Part shown: one piece after another, positions 54,315 through 63,269 of the stretch
Position numbering within the stretch: position 1 is the stretch's first letter
How the letters are laid out: each line of letters begins with the position of its first letter
NCBI GenBank assembly: GCA_964019425.1
Contig: OZ025810.1
Coordinates: 868,001-932,000 of the forward strand
Direction of reading: 5' to 3'
Source: Flectonema sp. DT1601
Taxonomy: Eukaryota; Euglenozoa; Diplonemea; Diplonemida; Diplonemidae
Length of the DNA stretch: 64,000 bases
Program-made: the position numbers and the translations under genes
The notes under the pieces: generated by a model
What the model saw: only the letters and a program-made list of their open reading frames with translations
The model's database searches: none
Told to the model about the DNA's origin: nothing

Positions 54315-55720
54315 TTGTTCATCCCTCACATCTCTGGACTTATCAAGTCTCAGCAATATTTCAGCTGTTGGATACCATTTTCTATATAATCACTAGGGGG
54401 CAGGAGGTAGAATTGTCTCGTCTGCGAACCTCTCACCATAGGCTTGTAAAGCTACCGAGGGTCACCGCGGGCTTTAAATGTTGTCTGTTCTGTGGCTTTC
54501 AGGATACCTCAACTGAGCATCTGCTGCTTGAATGCGTTGAGACCAGGGAATTGGTAAAGCAAACCATGAGATTTCCGACACCTGATGATGAGCTATCTCT
54601 GGATATGTTCTTTCGAACCGAATGGCAGCCTTTCACGTTGTTATTGATCAGCAAGCTTGATAATCATCTTAACGAGTTATCTGACAATCCGTTGTTGTTG
54701 AAGTTTCCGCTTCAGGGTATTTTTGTGAGGAAGAAACTAATCACACACATCGAAAGGAAGACAAGTTTCTCGCTACTGGGTTCTGATGTGAAGAAATATG
54801 TTATGGAACTTATTGATAACGCTTATAAAGCTACCGATTTAAATGTTGTTATTGACGACCTTTCTATGGTTAATGTGCTGGTCAATCCTAGCTGGTCGGA
54901 ATCCAAGCTTTCTAAGTTCCTCTCTCGCCTAAGTCGCCTCCTGCGAAGTAATCCCCGAGGTAGATAATGAACGTCTCTTTCCTCTAGTGTAATTTCTTAT
55001 TTTATTTATTAGTATCATTTCTATTACTTATCATTACTTTATTTCTTATTTTCTGATCAAATGTGGCGTGTTCTCCCTCTCTTTGACGAAAATTGGCGTT
55101 ATCAGCCGTCTCTAACACTGTCTGCTCGCGTGGACGGTGGGTTTAGGTAGTCATTTGTTCCAGGTTATTCTACGTCTCTTATCGTCTGTGAGAGTCTCAC
55201 GGTTGCTGGTAGCGATATAACTGTTACTCTGTGAGCTTTTCCTGGCTTTTGGCTTCCTAGGCTTCGTAAATAAATAAATAAATAAATAAATAATTGTTCA
55301 TCCCTCACATCTCTGGACTTATCAAGTCTTAGCAATATTTCAGTTGTTGGAGACTGTTTTCTAAATTTGTGTTCATCCCTCACATCTCTGGACTTATCAA
55401 GTCTCAGCAATATTTCAGCTGTTGGATACCATTTTCTATATAATTGTTCATCCCTCACATCTCTGGACTTTTCAAGTCTCAGCAATATTTCAGTTGTTGG
55501 AAACCATTTTCTATATAGTTGTTCATCCCTCACATCTCTGGACTTTTCAAGTCTCAGCAATCTTTCAACTGTGGGAGACGATTTTCTAAATAATTGTTCA
55601 TCACTTACTTCCTTGGATTTAACCCTCGTGAATGTGGAATCCGTTGGAAGTAATTTCCTAAAAGGTTGCTCATCCATTAAGAGAGACAAACTGCATACGA
55701 GCATAGCGAATTTGAAATGA
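54315..55720 (+). pseudogene. Truncated LRR cassette split by a LINE fragment, copy 1
   Basis: One LRR unit (54315-54390) stops inside TTT-CTA-TAT-AAT, and the next unit resumes at about 55292 with TGTTCATCC, continuing for about five units to the same C-terminal end as the full genes (VESVGSNFLKGCSS ... stop at 55720). There is no ubiquitin-like N-terminus, no linker and no upstream acceptor, so this is not an expressed gene by itself. Confidence 0.85.
54391..55291 (+). mobile_element. 5'-truncated LINE 3' end with zinc finger and AAAT tail, copy 1
   Basis: The frame contains ELSRLRTSHHRL and C-x2-C-x7-H-x4-C (CLFCGFQDTSTEHLLLEC), the C-terminal finger of I/ingi-type LINE ORF2, then ~150 further residues to a stop at 54967. 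A ~300-base 3' UTR follows, ending GGCTTCGTAAATAAATAAAT with about six AAAT units. It sits inside a LRR unit at CTATATAAT^TGTTCATCC. Confidence 0.88.
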
Positions 55721-57107
55721 CAGAAATCATAAATGTTGTTTTTAGTGTGTGTGCGTTGTTCCAAATGGCAGTCACTCATTTTGTCGTTTGCGGTGAAGTG
55801 TTGTTCCTTGAACAAAAAAAGAAAGTTAAAACTCGCATCCCTCCCCCCGCAAAAATTTCTGTTTCATTTTGTTTTATTTAGTATCCCCCCCTGTTATACT
55901 TTTTGTTTTTATAACAAAAGAGTGCGCCGCTAGTAGTGTGCTACGAACTAGCTAGCATAAGAACTGTTTTTTTCTTTTAACTTCGGTTAAGTGTAAGTTG
56001 TAACGGACTACAGGGCATGGGACGCTCAACCTGTTAGTACGTGGTCCCCGAATTATCAGATTCGACAACGTTTTCTGGTCAATAAGACAAATAATATAGT
56101 TATCTCTTTATATTTTTTCTTTTTATTTTTTTCTTTTTTCTAAAAGTAATTTTTTTTGATTAACAACTACAAATATTTTTCAGTCAAGTACTGGATATTA
56201 ATTTTGTTTTCTTCAATATCTAAAGTTGTTACTCTCTTTACATTGTCAAAGTTTCACCCCTGTGGCATGCGCCTCCTCTCTTGGCGAAAATAGGTGTTAT
56301 CAACCATCCTTAACACTTGCTCTTATGTCAAGTGGGTCTTAACACGAATACTGATGGTCACAACGTCCCTTCACGCCTGAGGGATTCTTTACGGTTGTGT
56401 GGTATCGAATGACTGATACCCCGTAAGCTTACCATGATGTACAAGTGTTAGGATTTTCTAAATAAAAATAAATAAAAAATATTCCCTTGACTGGGGTCAC
56501 ATTCTATCAGACACCCAACCCCGTTTGGAATTCCCCACCCGCCCTTCCCCCGCCAGGGTCCGGTCGAATCGATACGGGCCTGGCACAATCCCTGCGCGGA
56601 AGTAATCTGCACCCATCCACGGTGTAGATACTTCTTTGTGTTGATCTCAGCTTGTTTAGGTAATGCCTTATTCTCTTATCATATTTCCTTCTCAGGTGCA
56701 AACAGTGATGGAAAGCGAATTACCGAAGTGTTCTCTTTTGTAAACATTTTTTAGATTGACGTTTCTGAATGCCTTTCCCCCTGCTGTGATTCTCCAGTGC
56801 CGTATTGCACTGAATGACAACACGGACAAAGAGACATGTATGCAGACACGTTGGAAACATTGATTGTGATGTAGAATACGTACGTCATCTGCAGAGTGTT
56901 AGCCTATATTAGCATTATTAGTTATTGTGTCGTGAGTTTTTTAATTTCATTATTTAGCTTTGATGCAACCCAGAGATTGATATTCGTATAAACCTAATCA
57001 AACAGTTTACCCCTCACAGTAGTGTTTTCGTGTACCTGTTAGTCACTTTATTATAACTAATGTTTATTATAGTTAACTCTGGTATAATACAGATGTTTAT
57101 TTCTTCA
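55721..57107. other. Non-coding flank and mosaic repeats
   Basis: Up to 56451 this is the right half of the duplicated module. 56303-56577 repeats the module's left edge, then sequence becomes unique at GATACGG|GCCTGGC, where the other copies enter the LRR cassette. 56578-57107 shows no recognisable exon; a minus-strand open stretch (HLRRKYDKRIRHYLNKL) around 56580-56700 was not recognised. Confidence 0.55.
56303..56577 (+). repeat. Partial third copy of the duplicated module's left edge
   Basis: Carries the AACACGAATACTGATGGTCA block through GGTCGAATCGATACGG, as at 54060-54314 and 61609-61863. Similarity ends exactly where the LRR cassette begins in the other copies. Confidence 0.88.
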
Positions 57108-57161
57108 TAGATATAATCAAACATTTCATCCCTACAGTCATTTTTAATAATGAAAGAAAAG
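57108..57161 (+). repeat. 54-bp direct repeat, left of the DEP gene
   Basis: Matches 59389-59442 (start TAGATATAATCAAACATTTC) with about one mismatch, at an offset of 2,281. Confidence 0.9.
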
Positions 57162-57369
57162 AAGCAAAGAGATATATGGATTACTCTCGAAGCCTGAATA
57201 GTTAAGTATCACCGTAGTTCACTGTACACTTAGCAGATTGTTAAATTTTGCTTTGTGTTATTGTGATGCAGTGGAGTTGGTGCTTTTATGAATTCAAATA
57301 TTCGACTCCCCACAGCCCGGGCTTATTTATTCAGGAAGAAATGATCGACGGCCCTTTGCGTTTTTCAGT

Positions 57370-59391
57370 ATGACGGTGGAGAGGAAATTGTGGCGTGTAT
57401 GCGCCTTGGGGGTTCTTGTTATGCAGTTTTGCAGTTCAATTATAGTGTCGATGCTTCCTGAATTGCAAAGCAGATTAGTAACAGGCGTGGCTCTATCTGT
57501 AGTGTGTATGTTGGTGACGGCGTGGTTATCAAGAATGTATTTTTGTAATCCTTTGGAAGCATCAGCTATGTTTGCAATGTCGAATGCGAATGGAAAACTT
57601 CAAATTGTAGGAGAACCGCCAACAACGACAATAACTGAATTTAAAATAATAATCTCAGCTATATTAGAATGTGTCAAAAAACCTGAAGAGGAATTTAAAA
57701 TGCTCCTCCAACCATCACCTGAGGACGTTGATAAGTGCGTATCAATAAGGAATTCCCCTAAGGTCCAATTCAATCCCTTGGTACCTGCTGGTCTTATTGA
57801 AAATGGTGATCGTCCTAGGGAAACAGAAAAAGCAGCTCCTGCTGGAACTCCTGCCTGCTTTAAATCAATGTCAGATAACAACGTGTTTCAAAATATCGTA
57901 ACAGGTCATCGGAATAAGAGACTTAAAACAGGTTGGAATGTTGTTCGAGACTTCTTTCTTAACGATTGGCAAACAGAACCCATGATATTTGTCGCATTTC
58001 GGATGGAATATTCATCTGCAGCAAGCAAGTCATGTTGTACAGACATCGCAAGAATTCACGCAACGATATTTGAAAAAATTAAAGCAGCAAGCGCCAAGTA
58101 CAACACTTTCTGGGAATGGTCAGGGAACTCCGAGTGTGTTGTCTATTGGCCAAAAACACTCAGTATTTGTGTGGGTGATGTGTTGGATGTGACTATTACG
58201 CTTCGAAATCTCGAAGTCAGACACGTGTCGTCATTCAAATGGTCGGTAGCTATTACAGAAGGAGAAGCCCGATGTGGAAAAATCAAATCCCTCAATATAC
58301 TGTACGATGTAGTATTTTCCGAAGCTAGAGATCGAGCATTAGCTATGGCTCAGTTCGGTCTTAGCGTCCAATCGAAAATTCTTTGTGAAGAAACAGTGCA
58401 ACTCGACACTGGGGATGTTCAATCACAATATGTAAAAATGCCTTGTTGGAGTGTCTCATTGAGGTCAACTACATCAGCGAAAAAACCTCAGGAACAATGT
58501 CGGAGTGGAAGTGTTGCTAGCAAGAATTCTCGCATGAGTTTCGAAACTTCTTCAACAACAGTATCACCCAGACATTCTCGGAGAAGAAACGATTTCGATG
58601 ACGATGAGGATGAAAAAGTTATCAGTTACTGTCAACTACGATGTTCTCGGATATCAGGCTATAGTGCAATTTGGAAAACAATCGGAGAACAAGACTGGAA
58701 ACAAGCTGCGTGTGATTTAGCTTCTCTTGTTAAACGAAACAAAGAAGACAAGCACCTCAGAAATATTTATAACCACGTCTCTGGTGTGTGGAAACGGAGT
58801 AGACTATTCTCATTGTCATTTGATAGACAGCTTGTTAATATTAAAAGACCAACGGAAACAGGATTAGAGGCGACATTAGATTTTCAACCAGCGATTCTGA
58901 GTCCTGTTGAAGATAACAACAACAATGAACAATCGATGATGACATCTGTTGAGATTGAAGTCCAGCTAACGGAGCATCAATTGGCTTCGGAGTTAGCTAT
59001 TTTCGCTGATCTATTTACGTATCACATGCAACGAAAACACGTTGGATCAATGACCATCGGACGCACTGTTTATGAAAATTGCTTCTCCGCTGAAAACGCT
59101 GTCACCTGGATGTGTGAACGCTTTGAGATAACAATATCAGAAGCTGTCCAGCTCGGCGAGCTACTGCGTATAAGAGGAATTATTTCACATCCAAAGAGAA
59201 CTGATCATACTTTTAAGCTTGGTAAGATCGTCTTTAAGTTTAAAGATGACTCTCCGTGTATGTGTCCAGAAGATGTCTCTTGGGACAAAGCCAGAATTTC
59301 ACAACTACTATCCTCAGCACTTTATTTTGAGGAACGTGAACAGGAATCTTGTGACTTGTCGGGAGTGGTTTTTCGCAATGAAAAAAAATAG
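57370..59391 (+). CDS. Membrane protein with degenerate nucleotide-cyclase-like domain and C-terminal DEP domain
   Basis: The product is 673 aa. Two hydrophobic helices lie at ~9-28 and ~36-57. Residues ~175-345 resemble a class III cyclase fold (IFVAFRMEYSS; WSVAITEGEARCGKIKSLN; LYDVVFSEARDRA), but the metal-binding aspartates are not apparent, so it is probably non-catalytic. Residues ~545-620 are a DEP domain (SAENAVTWMCERFEI, QLGELLRIRGIISHP, FKLGKIVFKF), which in other proteins targets membranes or GPCR/phospholipid partners. The ATG follows TTTTTCAG by one base. The stop TAG is the first three bases of a 54-bp direct repeat, and eight A precede it. The native 3' end may therefore have been lost and the C-terminus may be artificial. 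Confidence 0.7.
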   Translation: MTVERKLWRVCALGVLVMQFCSSIIVSMLPELQSRLVTGVALSVVCMLVTAWLSRMYFCNPLEASAMFAMSNANGKLQIVGEPPTTTITEFKIIISAILECVKKPEEEFKMLLQPSPEDVDKCVSIRNSPKVQFNPLVPAGLIENGDRPRETEKAAPAGTPACFKSMSDNNVFQNIVTGHRNKRLKTGWNVVRDFFLNDWQTEPMIFVAFRMEYSSAASKSCCTDIARIHATIFEKIKAASAKYNTFWEWSGNSECVVYWPKTLSICVGDVLDVTITLRNLEVRHVSSFKWSVAITEGEARCGKIKSLNILYDVVFSEARDRALAMAQFGLSVQSKILCEETVQLDTGDVQSQYVKMPCWSVSLRSTTSAKKPQEQCRSGSVASKNSRMSFETSSTTVSPRHSRRRNDFDDDEDEKVISYCQLRCSRISGYSAIWKTIGEQDWKQAACDLASLVKRNKEDKHLRNIYNHVSGVWKRSRLFSLSFDRQLVNIKRPTETGLEATLDFQPAILSPVEDNNNNEQSMMTSVEIEVQLTEHQLASELAIFADLFTYHMQRKHVGSMTIGRTVYENCFSAENAVTWMCERFEITISEAVQLGELLRIRGIISHPKRTDHTFKLGKIVFKFKDDSPCMCPEDVSWDKARISQLLSSALYFEEREQESCDLSGVVFRNEKK

Positions 59392-59442
59392 ATATAATCA
59401 AACATTTCATCCCTACAGTCATTTTTAATAATGAGAGAAAAG
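59389..59442 (+). repeat. 54-bp direct repeat, right of the DEP gene
   Basis: Copy of 57108-57161. It starts at the stop codon of the DEP gene and runs into the leader of LRR gene 2. Confidence 0.9.
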
Positions 59443-59451
59443 AGGCTTAAA

Positions 59452-61002
59452 ATGGAACTTTGGGTTACGTTCCCGGACACCGGATTTCCTGACGTTGTTT
59501 TCACAGCTTCTGGAGAGTCGCTCGTGAAGGATGCATTGCAGGTTGCAGCTGATGAGTGGGGTACCGATGCTGACTTTCTTGAGCTTTCTCTCGCTGGATC
59601 GCTGCTTCGAGCAGGTAATCGACTGGTGTCGTATGGAGTGGAGGACGGCTCGCTGTTGGATGCATCGGTGGTGCGCTTGTTTGGATTGGAATTTTTGACA
59701 GATTCTGCAAAGAGAGCGAAGGCATTCCTACGAGGAGAACGGGATCAGGACGGGTTTTTCTGCCTTGATACTCCCACATTCGCTGTGGATGGCTGTCTTC
59801 AGTTTAACAACAGTGGGTGGTTCTCGGATGATGTTACGAACATCTCATTCAGCAACTCTGAACCCTCAGTCACGACCGTTTCAGATTATTTCTTATTTTC
59901 ATTATGTGATGTTACAAATATCTGTCTGCCTGGTCTTCAATACGTCACAGTTGTTGGTGATTATTTCCTCCAAGATTGCATATCACTGACATCCGTAGAC
60001 TTATCAAGTCTCAGCAATATTTCAGCTGTTGGAGACTATTTTCTAAATGATTGTTCATCCCTCACATCTCTGGACTTATCTAGTCTCAGTAATATTTCAG
60101 TTGTTGGAGAGGTTTTTCTATGTGGTTGTTCATCCCTCACATCTCTGGACTTATCAAGTCTCAGCAATATTTCAGTTGTTGGATACGGTTTTCTATATAA
60201 TTGTTCATCCCTCACATCTCTGGACTTATCCAGTCTCAGCAATATTTCAGCTGTTGAAGACGATTTTCTGTTTGATTGTTCATCCCTCACATCTGTGGAC
60301 TTATCAAATCTCAGCAATATTTCAGTTGTTGGAAAGGGTTTTCTAAATAATTGTTCATCCCTCACATCTGTGGACTTATCAAGTCTCAGCAATATTTCAG
60401 TTGTTGGAGACGATTTTCTAAGTGATTGTTCATCCCTCACATCTGTGGACTTATCAAGTCTCAGCAATATTTCAGCTGTTGGAGACAATTTTCTAGCTGG
60501 TTGTTCATCACTCACATCTCTGGACTTATCATGTCTCAGCAATCTTTCAACTGTTGGATACTATTTTCTATTAAATTGTTCATCCCTCACATCTCTGGAC
60601 TTATCAAGTCTCAGCAATATTTCAGCTGTTGGAAACTATTTTCTAAGTGATTGTGCATCCCTCACATCTCTGGACTTATCAAGTCTCAGCAATATTTCAG
60701 CTGTTGGAAACTATTTTCTAAGTGATTGTTCATCCCTCACATCTCTGGACTTATCAAGTCTCAGCAATCTTTCAACTGTGGGAGGCTCTTTTCTAAATAA
60801 TTGTTCATCCCTCACATCTCTGGACTTTTCAAGTCTCAGCAATCTTTCAACTGTGGGGGACGATTTTCTAAATAATTGTTCATCACTTACTTCCTTGGAT
60901 TTAACCCTCGTGAATGTGGAATCCGTTGGAAGTAATTTCCTAAAAGGTTGCTCATCCATTAAGAGAGACAAACTGCATACGAGCATAGCGAATTTGAAAT
61001 GA
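59452..61002 (+). CDS. Ubiquitin-like domain plus 13-repeat LRR protein, paralogue 2
   Basis: The product is 516 aa from the ATG that matches paralogue 1 (an in-frame ATG at 59431 would add seven residues). It has the same length and layout as the gene at 50125: ubiquitin-like N-terminus (MELWVTFPDTGFPDVVF), linker, 12 LRRs of 25 aa and a 24-aa last unit. Over the first ~130 residues only about three amino acids differ from paralogue 1. In the repeats, most xx-FL-xx positions differ (for example DYFLND, EVFLCG, YGFLYN, DDFLFD, KGFLNN). Offset to paralogue 1 is a constant 9,327 with no net indel, so the arrays are aligned unit for unit. The 54-bp repeat lies directly upstream and a LINE stub and hairpin downstream. 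Function unknown. Confidence 0.85.
   Translation: MELWVTFPDTGFPDVVFTASGESLVKDALQVAADEWGTDADFLELSLAGSLLRAGNRLVSYGVEDGSLLDASVVRLFGLEFLTDSAKRAKAFLRGERDQDGFFCLDTPTFAVDGCLQFNNSGWFSDDVTNISFSNSEPSVTTVSDYFLFSLCDVTNICLPGLQYVTVVGDYFLQDCISLTSVDLSSLSNISAVGDYFLNDCSSLTSLDLSSLSNISVVGEVFLCGCSSLTSLDLSSLSNISVVGYGFLYNCSSLTSLDLSSLSNISAVEDDFLFDCSSLTSVDLSNLSNISVVGKGFLNNCSSLTSVDLSSLSNISVVGDDFLSDCSSLTSVDLSSLSNISAVGDNFLAGCSSLTSLDLSCLSNLSTVGYYFLLNCSSLTSLDLSSLSNISAVGNYFLSDCASLTSLDLSSLSNISAVGNYFLSDCSSLTSLDLSSLSNLSTVGGSFLNNCSSLTSLDFSSLSNLSTVGDDFLNNCSSLTSLDLTLVNVESVGSNFLKGCSSIKRDKLHTSIANLK
59980..60958 (+). repeat. 75-bp coding tandem repeats (LRR array 2)
   Basis: Thirteen units in register with array 1. Variation is again concentrated on two codons before and two after TTT-CTA. 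Confidence 0.93.
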
Positions 61003-61594
61003 CAAAAATAATAAATGTTGTTTTTAGTGTGTGTTGCTGATAGCGATATAATTGTTCCCCTGTGAGCGTTTCCTGGTTTTTGGTTCCTGGGCTTCGTAAA
61101 TAAATAAATACTTGATGGTGTTTTCAGAAAAGAAGATGTGTGTTCGCTCACACACTCTTAACAAGTGTTTGTTAGTTGGAATTTAATATTTGATTGAATT
61201 GCAGTGATCTTATTCCCTTGACTGGGTCATATTCTATCAGACAAATCCTTTTTCCCTTTCGCAGTATTACATCACGACTGTTGGACTCCTCCTCATAGGG
61301 AAGTATCAGTGCTCGGTAAGAAATCTTCATTATGTTTTTACCGGATCGTCTCGTTATTTGGCATATCTTGTTAAGTCAAGGTTCAAGGTACCTTTTAACA
61401 CATGCTTTGTTTCTCCAAATGGCAGTCACTCATTTTGTTGTTTACGGTGAAGTGTTCCTTGTACAAATGAAAGAAAGTTCAAACTCGGATCCCTCCACCG
61501 CAAAAATTTCTGTTTTATTTTATTTTATTTTATTTAGTATCCCCTCCTGTGGCATGCGCCTCCTCTGTTGGCGAAAATAGGTGTTATCAACCAT
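61003..61594. other. Downstream flank of LRR gene 2
   Basis: Matches 51676-52163 to about 61490, then continues like the module flank near 55850 with about 360 bases missing relative to 55900-56265. No gene seen. Confidence 0.6.
61038..61110 (+). mobile_element. LINE 3'-end stub with AAAT tail, second copy
   Basis: Same stub at the same place relative to the LRR stop codon as 51711-51783, so the insertion predates the duplication of the gene. Confidence 0.75.
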
Positions 61595-61863
61595 CCTTAA
61601 CACTTGCTCTTATGTCAAGTGGGTCTTAACACGAATACTGATGGTCACAACGTCCCTTCACGCCTGAGGGATTCTTTACGGTTGTGTGGTATCGAATGAC
61701 TGATACCCCGTAAGCTTACCATGATGTAAAAGTGTTAGGATTTTCTAAATAAAAATGAATAAAAAATATTCCCTTGACTGGGTCACATTCTATCAGACAC
61801 CCAACCCCGTTTGGAATTCCCCACCCGCCCTTCCCCCGCCAGTGTCCGGTCGAATCGATACGG

Positions 61864-63269
61864 TTGTTCATCCCTCACATCTCTGGACTTATCAAGTCTC
61901 AGCAATATTTCAGCTGTTGGATACCATTTTCTATATAATCACTAGGGGGCAGGAGGTAGAATTGTCTCGTCTGCGAACCTCTCACCATAGGCTTGTAAAG
62001 CTACCGAGGGTCACCGCGGGCTTTAAATGTTGTCTGTTCTGTGGCTTTCAGGATACCTCAACTGAGCATCTGCTGCTTGAATGCGTTGAGACCAGGGAAT
62101 TGGTAAAGCAAACCATGAGATTTCCGACACCTGATGATGAGCTATCTCTGGATATGTTCTTTCGAACCGAATGGCAGCCTTTCACGTTGTTATTGATCAG
62201 CAAGCTTGATAATCATCTTAAAGAGTTATCTGACAATCCGTTGTTGTTGAAGTTTCCGCTTCAGGGTATTTTTGTGAGGAAGAAACTAATCACACACATC
62301 GAAAGGAAGACAAGTTTCTCGCTACTGGGTTCTGATGTGAAGAAATATGTTATGGAACTTATTGATAACGCTTATAAAGCTACCGATTTAAATGTTGTTA
62401 TTGACGACCTTTCTATGGTTAATGTGCTGGTCAATCCTAGCTGGTCGGAATCCAAGCTTTCTAAGTTCCTCTCTCGCCTAAGTCGCCTCCTGCGAAGTAA
62501 TCCCCGAGGTAGATAATGAACGTCTCTTTCCTCTAGTGTAATTTCTTATTTTATTTATTAGTATCATTTCTATTACTTATCATTACTTTATTTCTTATTT
62601 TCTGATCAAATGTGGCGTGTTCTCCCTCTCTTTGACGAAAATTGGCGTTATCAGCCGTCTCTAACACTGTCTGCTCGCGTGGACGGTGGGTTTAGGTAGT
62701 CATTTGTTCCAGGTTATTCTACGTCTCTTATCGTCTGTGAGAGTCTCACGGTTGCTGGTAGCGATATAACTGTTACTCTGTGAGCTTTTCCTGGCTTTTG
62801 GCTTCCTAGGCTTCGTAAATAAATAAATAAATAAATAAATAATTGTTCATCCCTCACATCTCTGGACTTATCAAGTCTTAGCAATATTTCAGTTGTTGGA
62901 GACTGTTTTCTAAATTTGTGTTCATCCCTCACATCTCTGGACTTATCAAGTCTCAGCAATATTTCAGCTGTTGGATACCATTTTCTATATAATTGTTCAT
63001 CCCTCACATCTCTGGACTTTTCAAGTCTCAGCAATATTTCAGTTGTTGGAAACCATTTTCTATATAGTTGTTCATCCCTCACATCTCTGGACTTTTCAAG
63101 TCTCAGCAATCTTTCAACTGTGGGAGACGATTTTCTAAATAATTGTTCATCACTTACTTCCTTGGATTTAACCCTCGTGAATGTGGAATCCGTTGGAAGT
63201 AATTTCCTAAAAGGTTGCTCATCCATTAAGAGAGACAAACTGCATACGAGCATAGCGAATTTGAAATGA
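61864..63269 (+). pseudogene. Truncated LRR cassette split by a LINE fragment, copy 2
   Basis: Same structure as 54315-55720 with the same interruption; N-terminal domain absent. Confidence 0.85.
61940..62840 (+). mobile_element. 5'-truncated LINE 3' end with zinc finger and AAAT tail, copy 2
   Basis: Same boundaries, zinc finger and tail as 54391-55291; one amino-acid difference (Asn versus Lys) was seen in the coding part. Confidence 0.88.

Larger units (their letters stand above)
54046..56451 (+). repeat. Duplicated module, copy 1
   Basis: Matches 61595-64000 at a constant offset of 7,549 with only a few differences seen (for example C versus A in the AACGAG/AAAGAG block near 54672) and a small indel near its left edge. 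It carries a LRR cassette split by a LINE 3' fragment, then AT-rich flank. Its left ~270 bp is repeated again at 56303-56577, a period of about 2,262 bp, so the modules once lay in tandem. Confidence 0.93.

Noticed and set aside
54206-54967. 253-aa frame as one gene (and its copy at 61755-62516)
   Set aside because: It fuses non-coding flank, one antisense-of-frame LRR unit and a LINE C-terminal fragment; it is a chance read-through.
56507-56701. Minus-strand 64-aa frame
   Set aside because: Half of it is antisense to the dispersed module edge; no recognisable domain.
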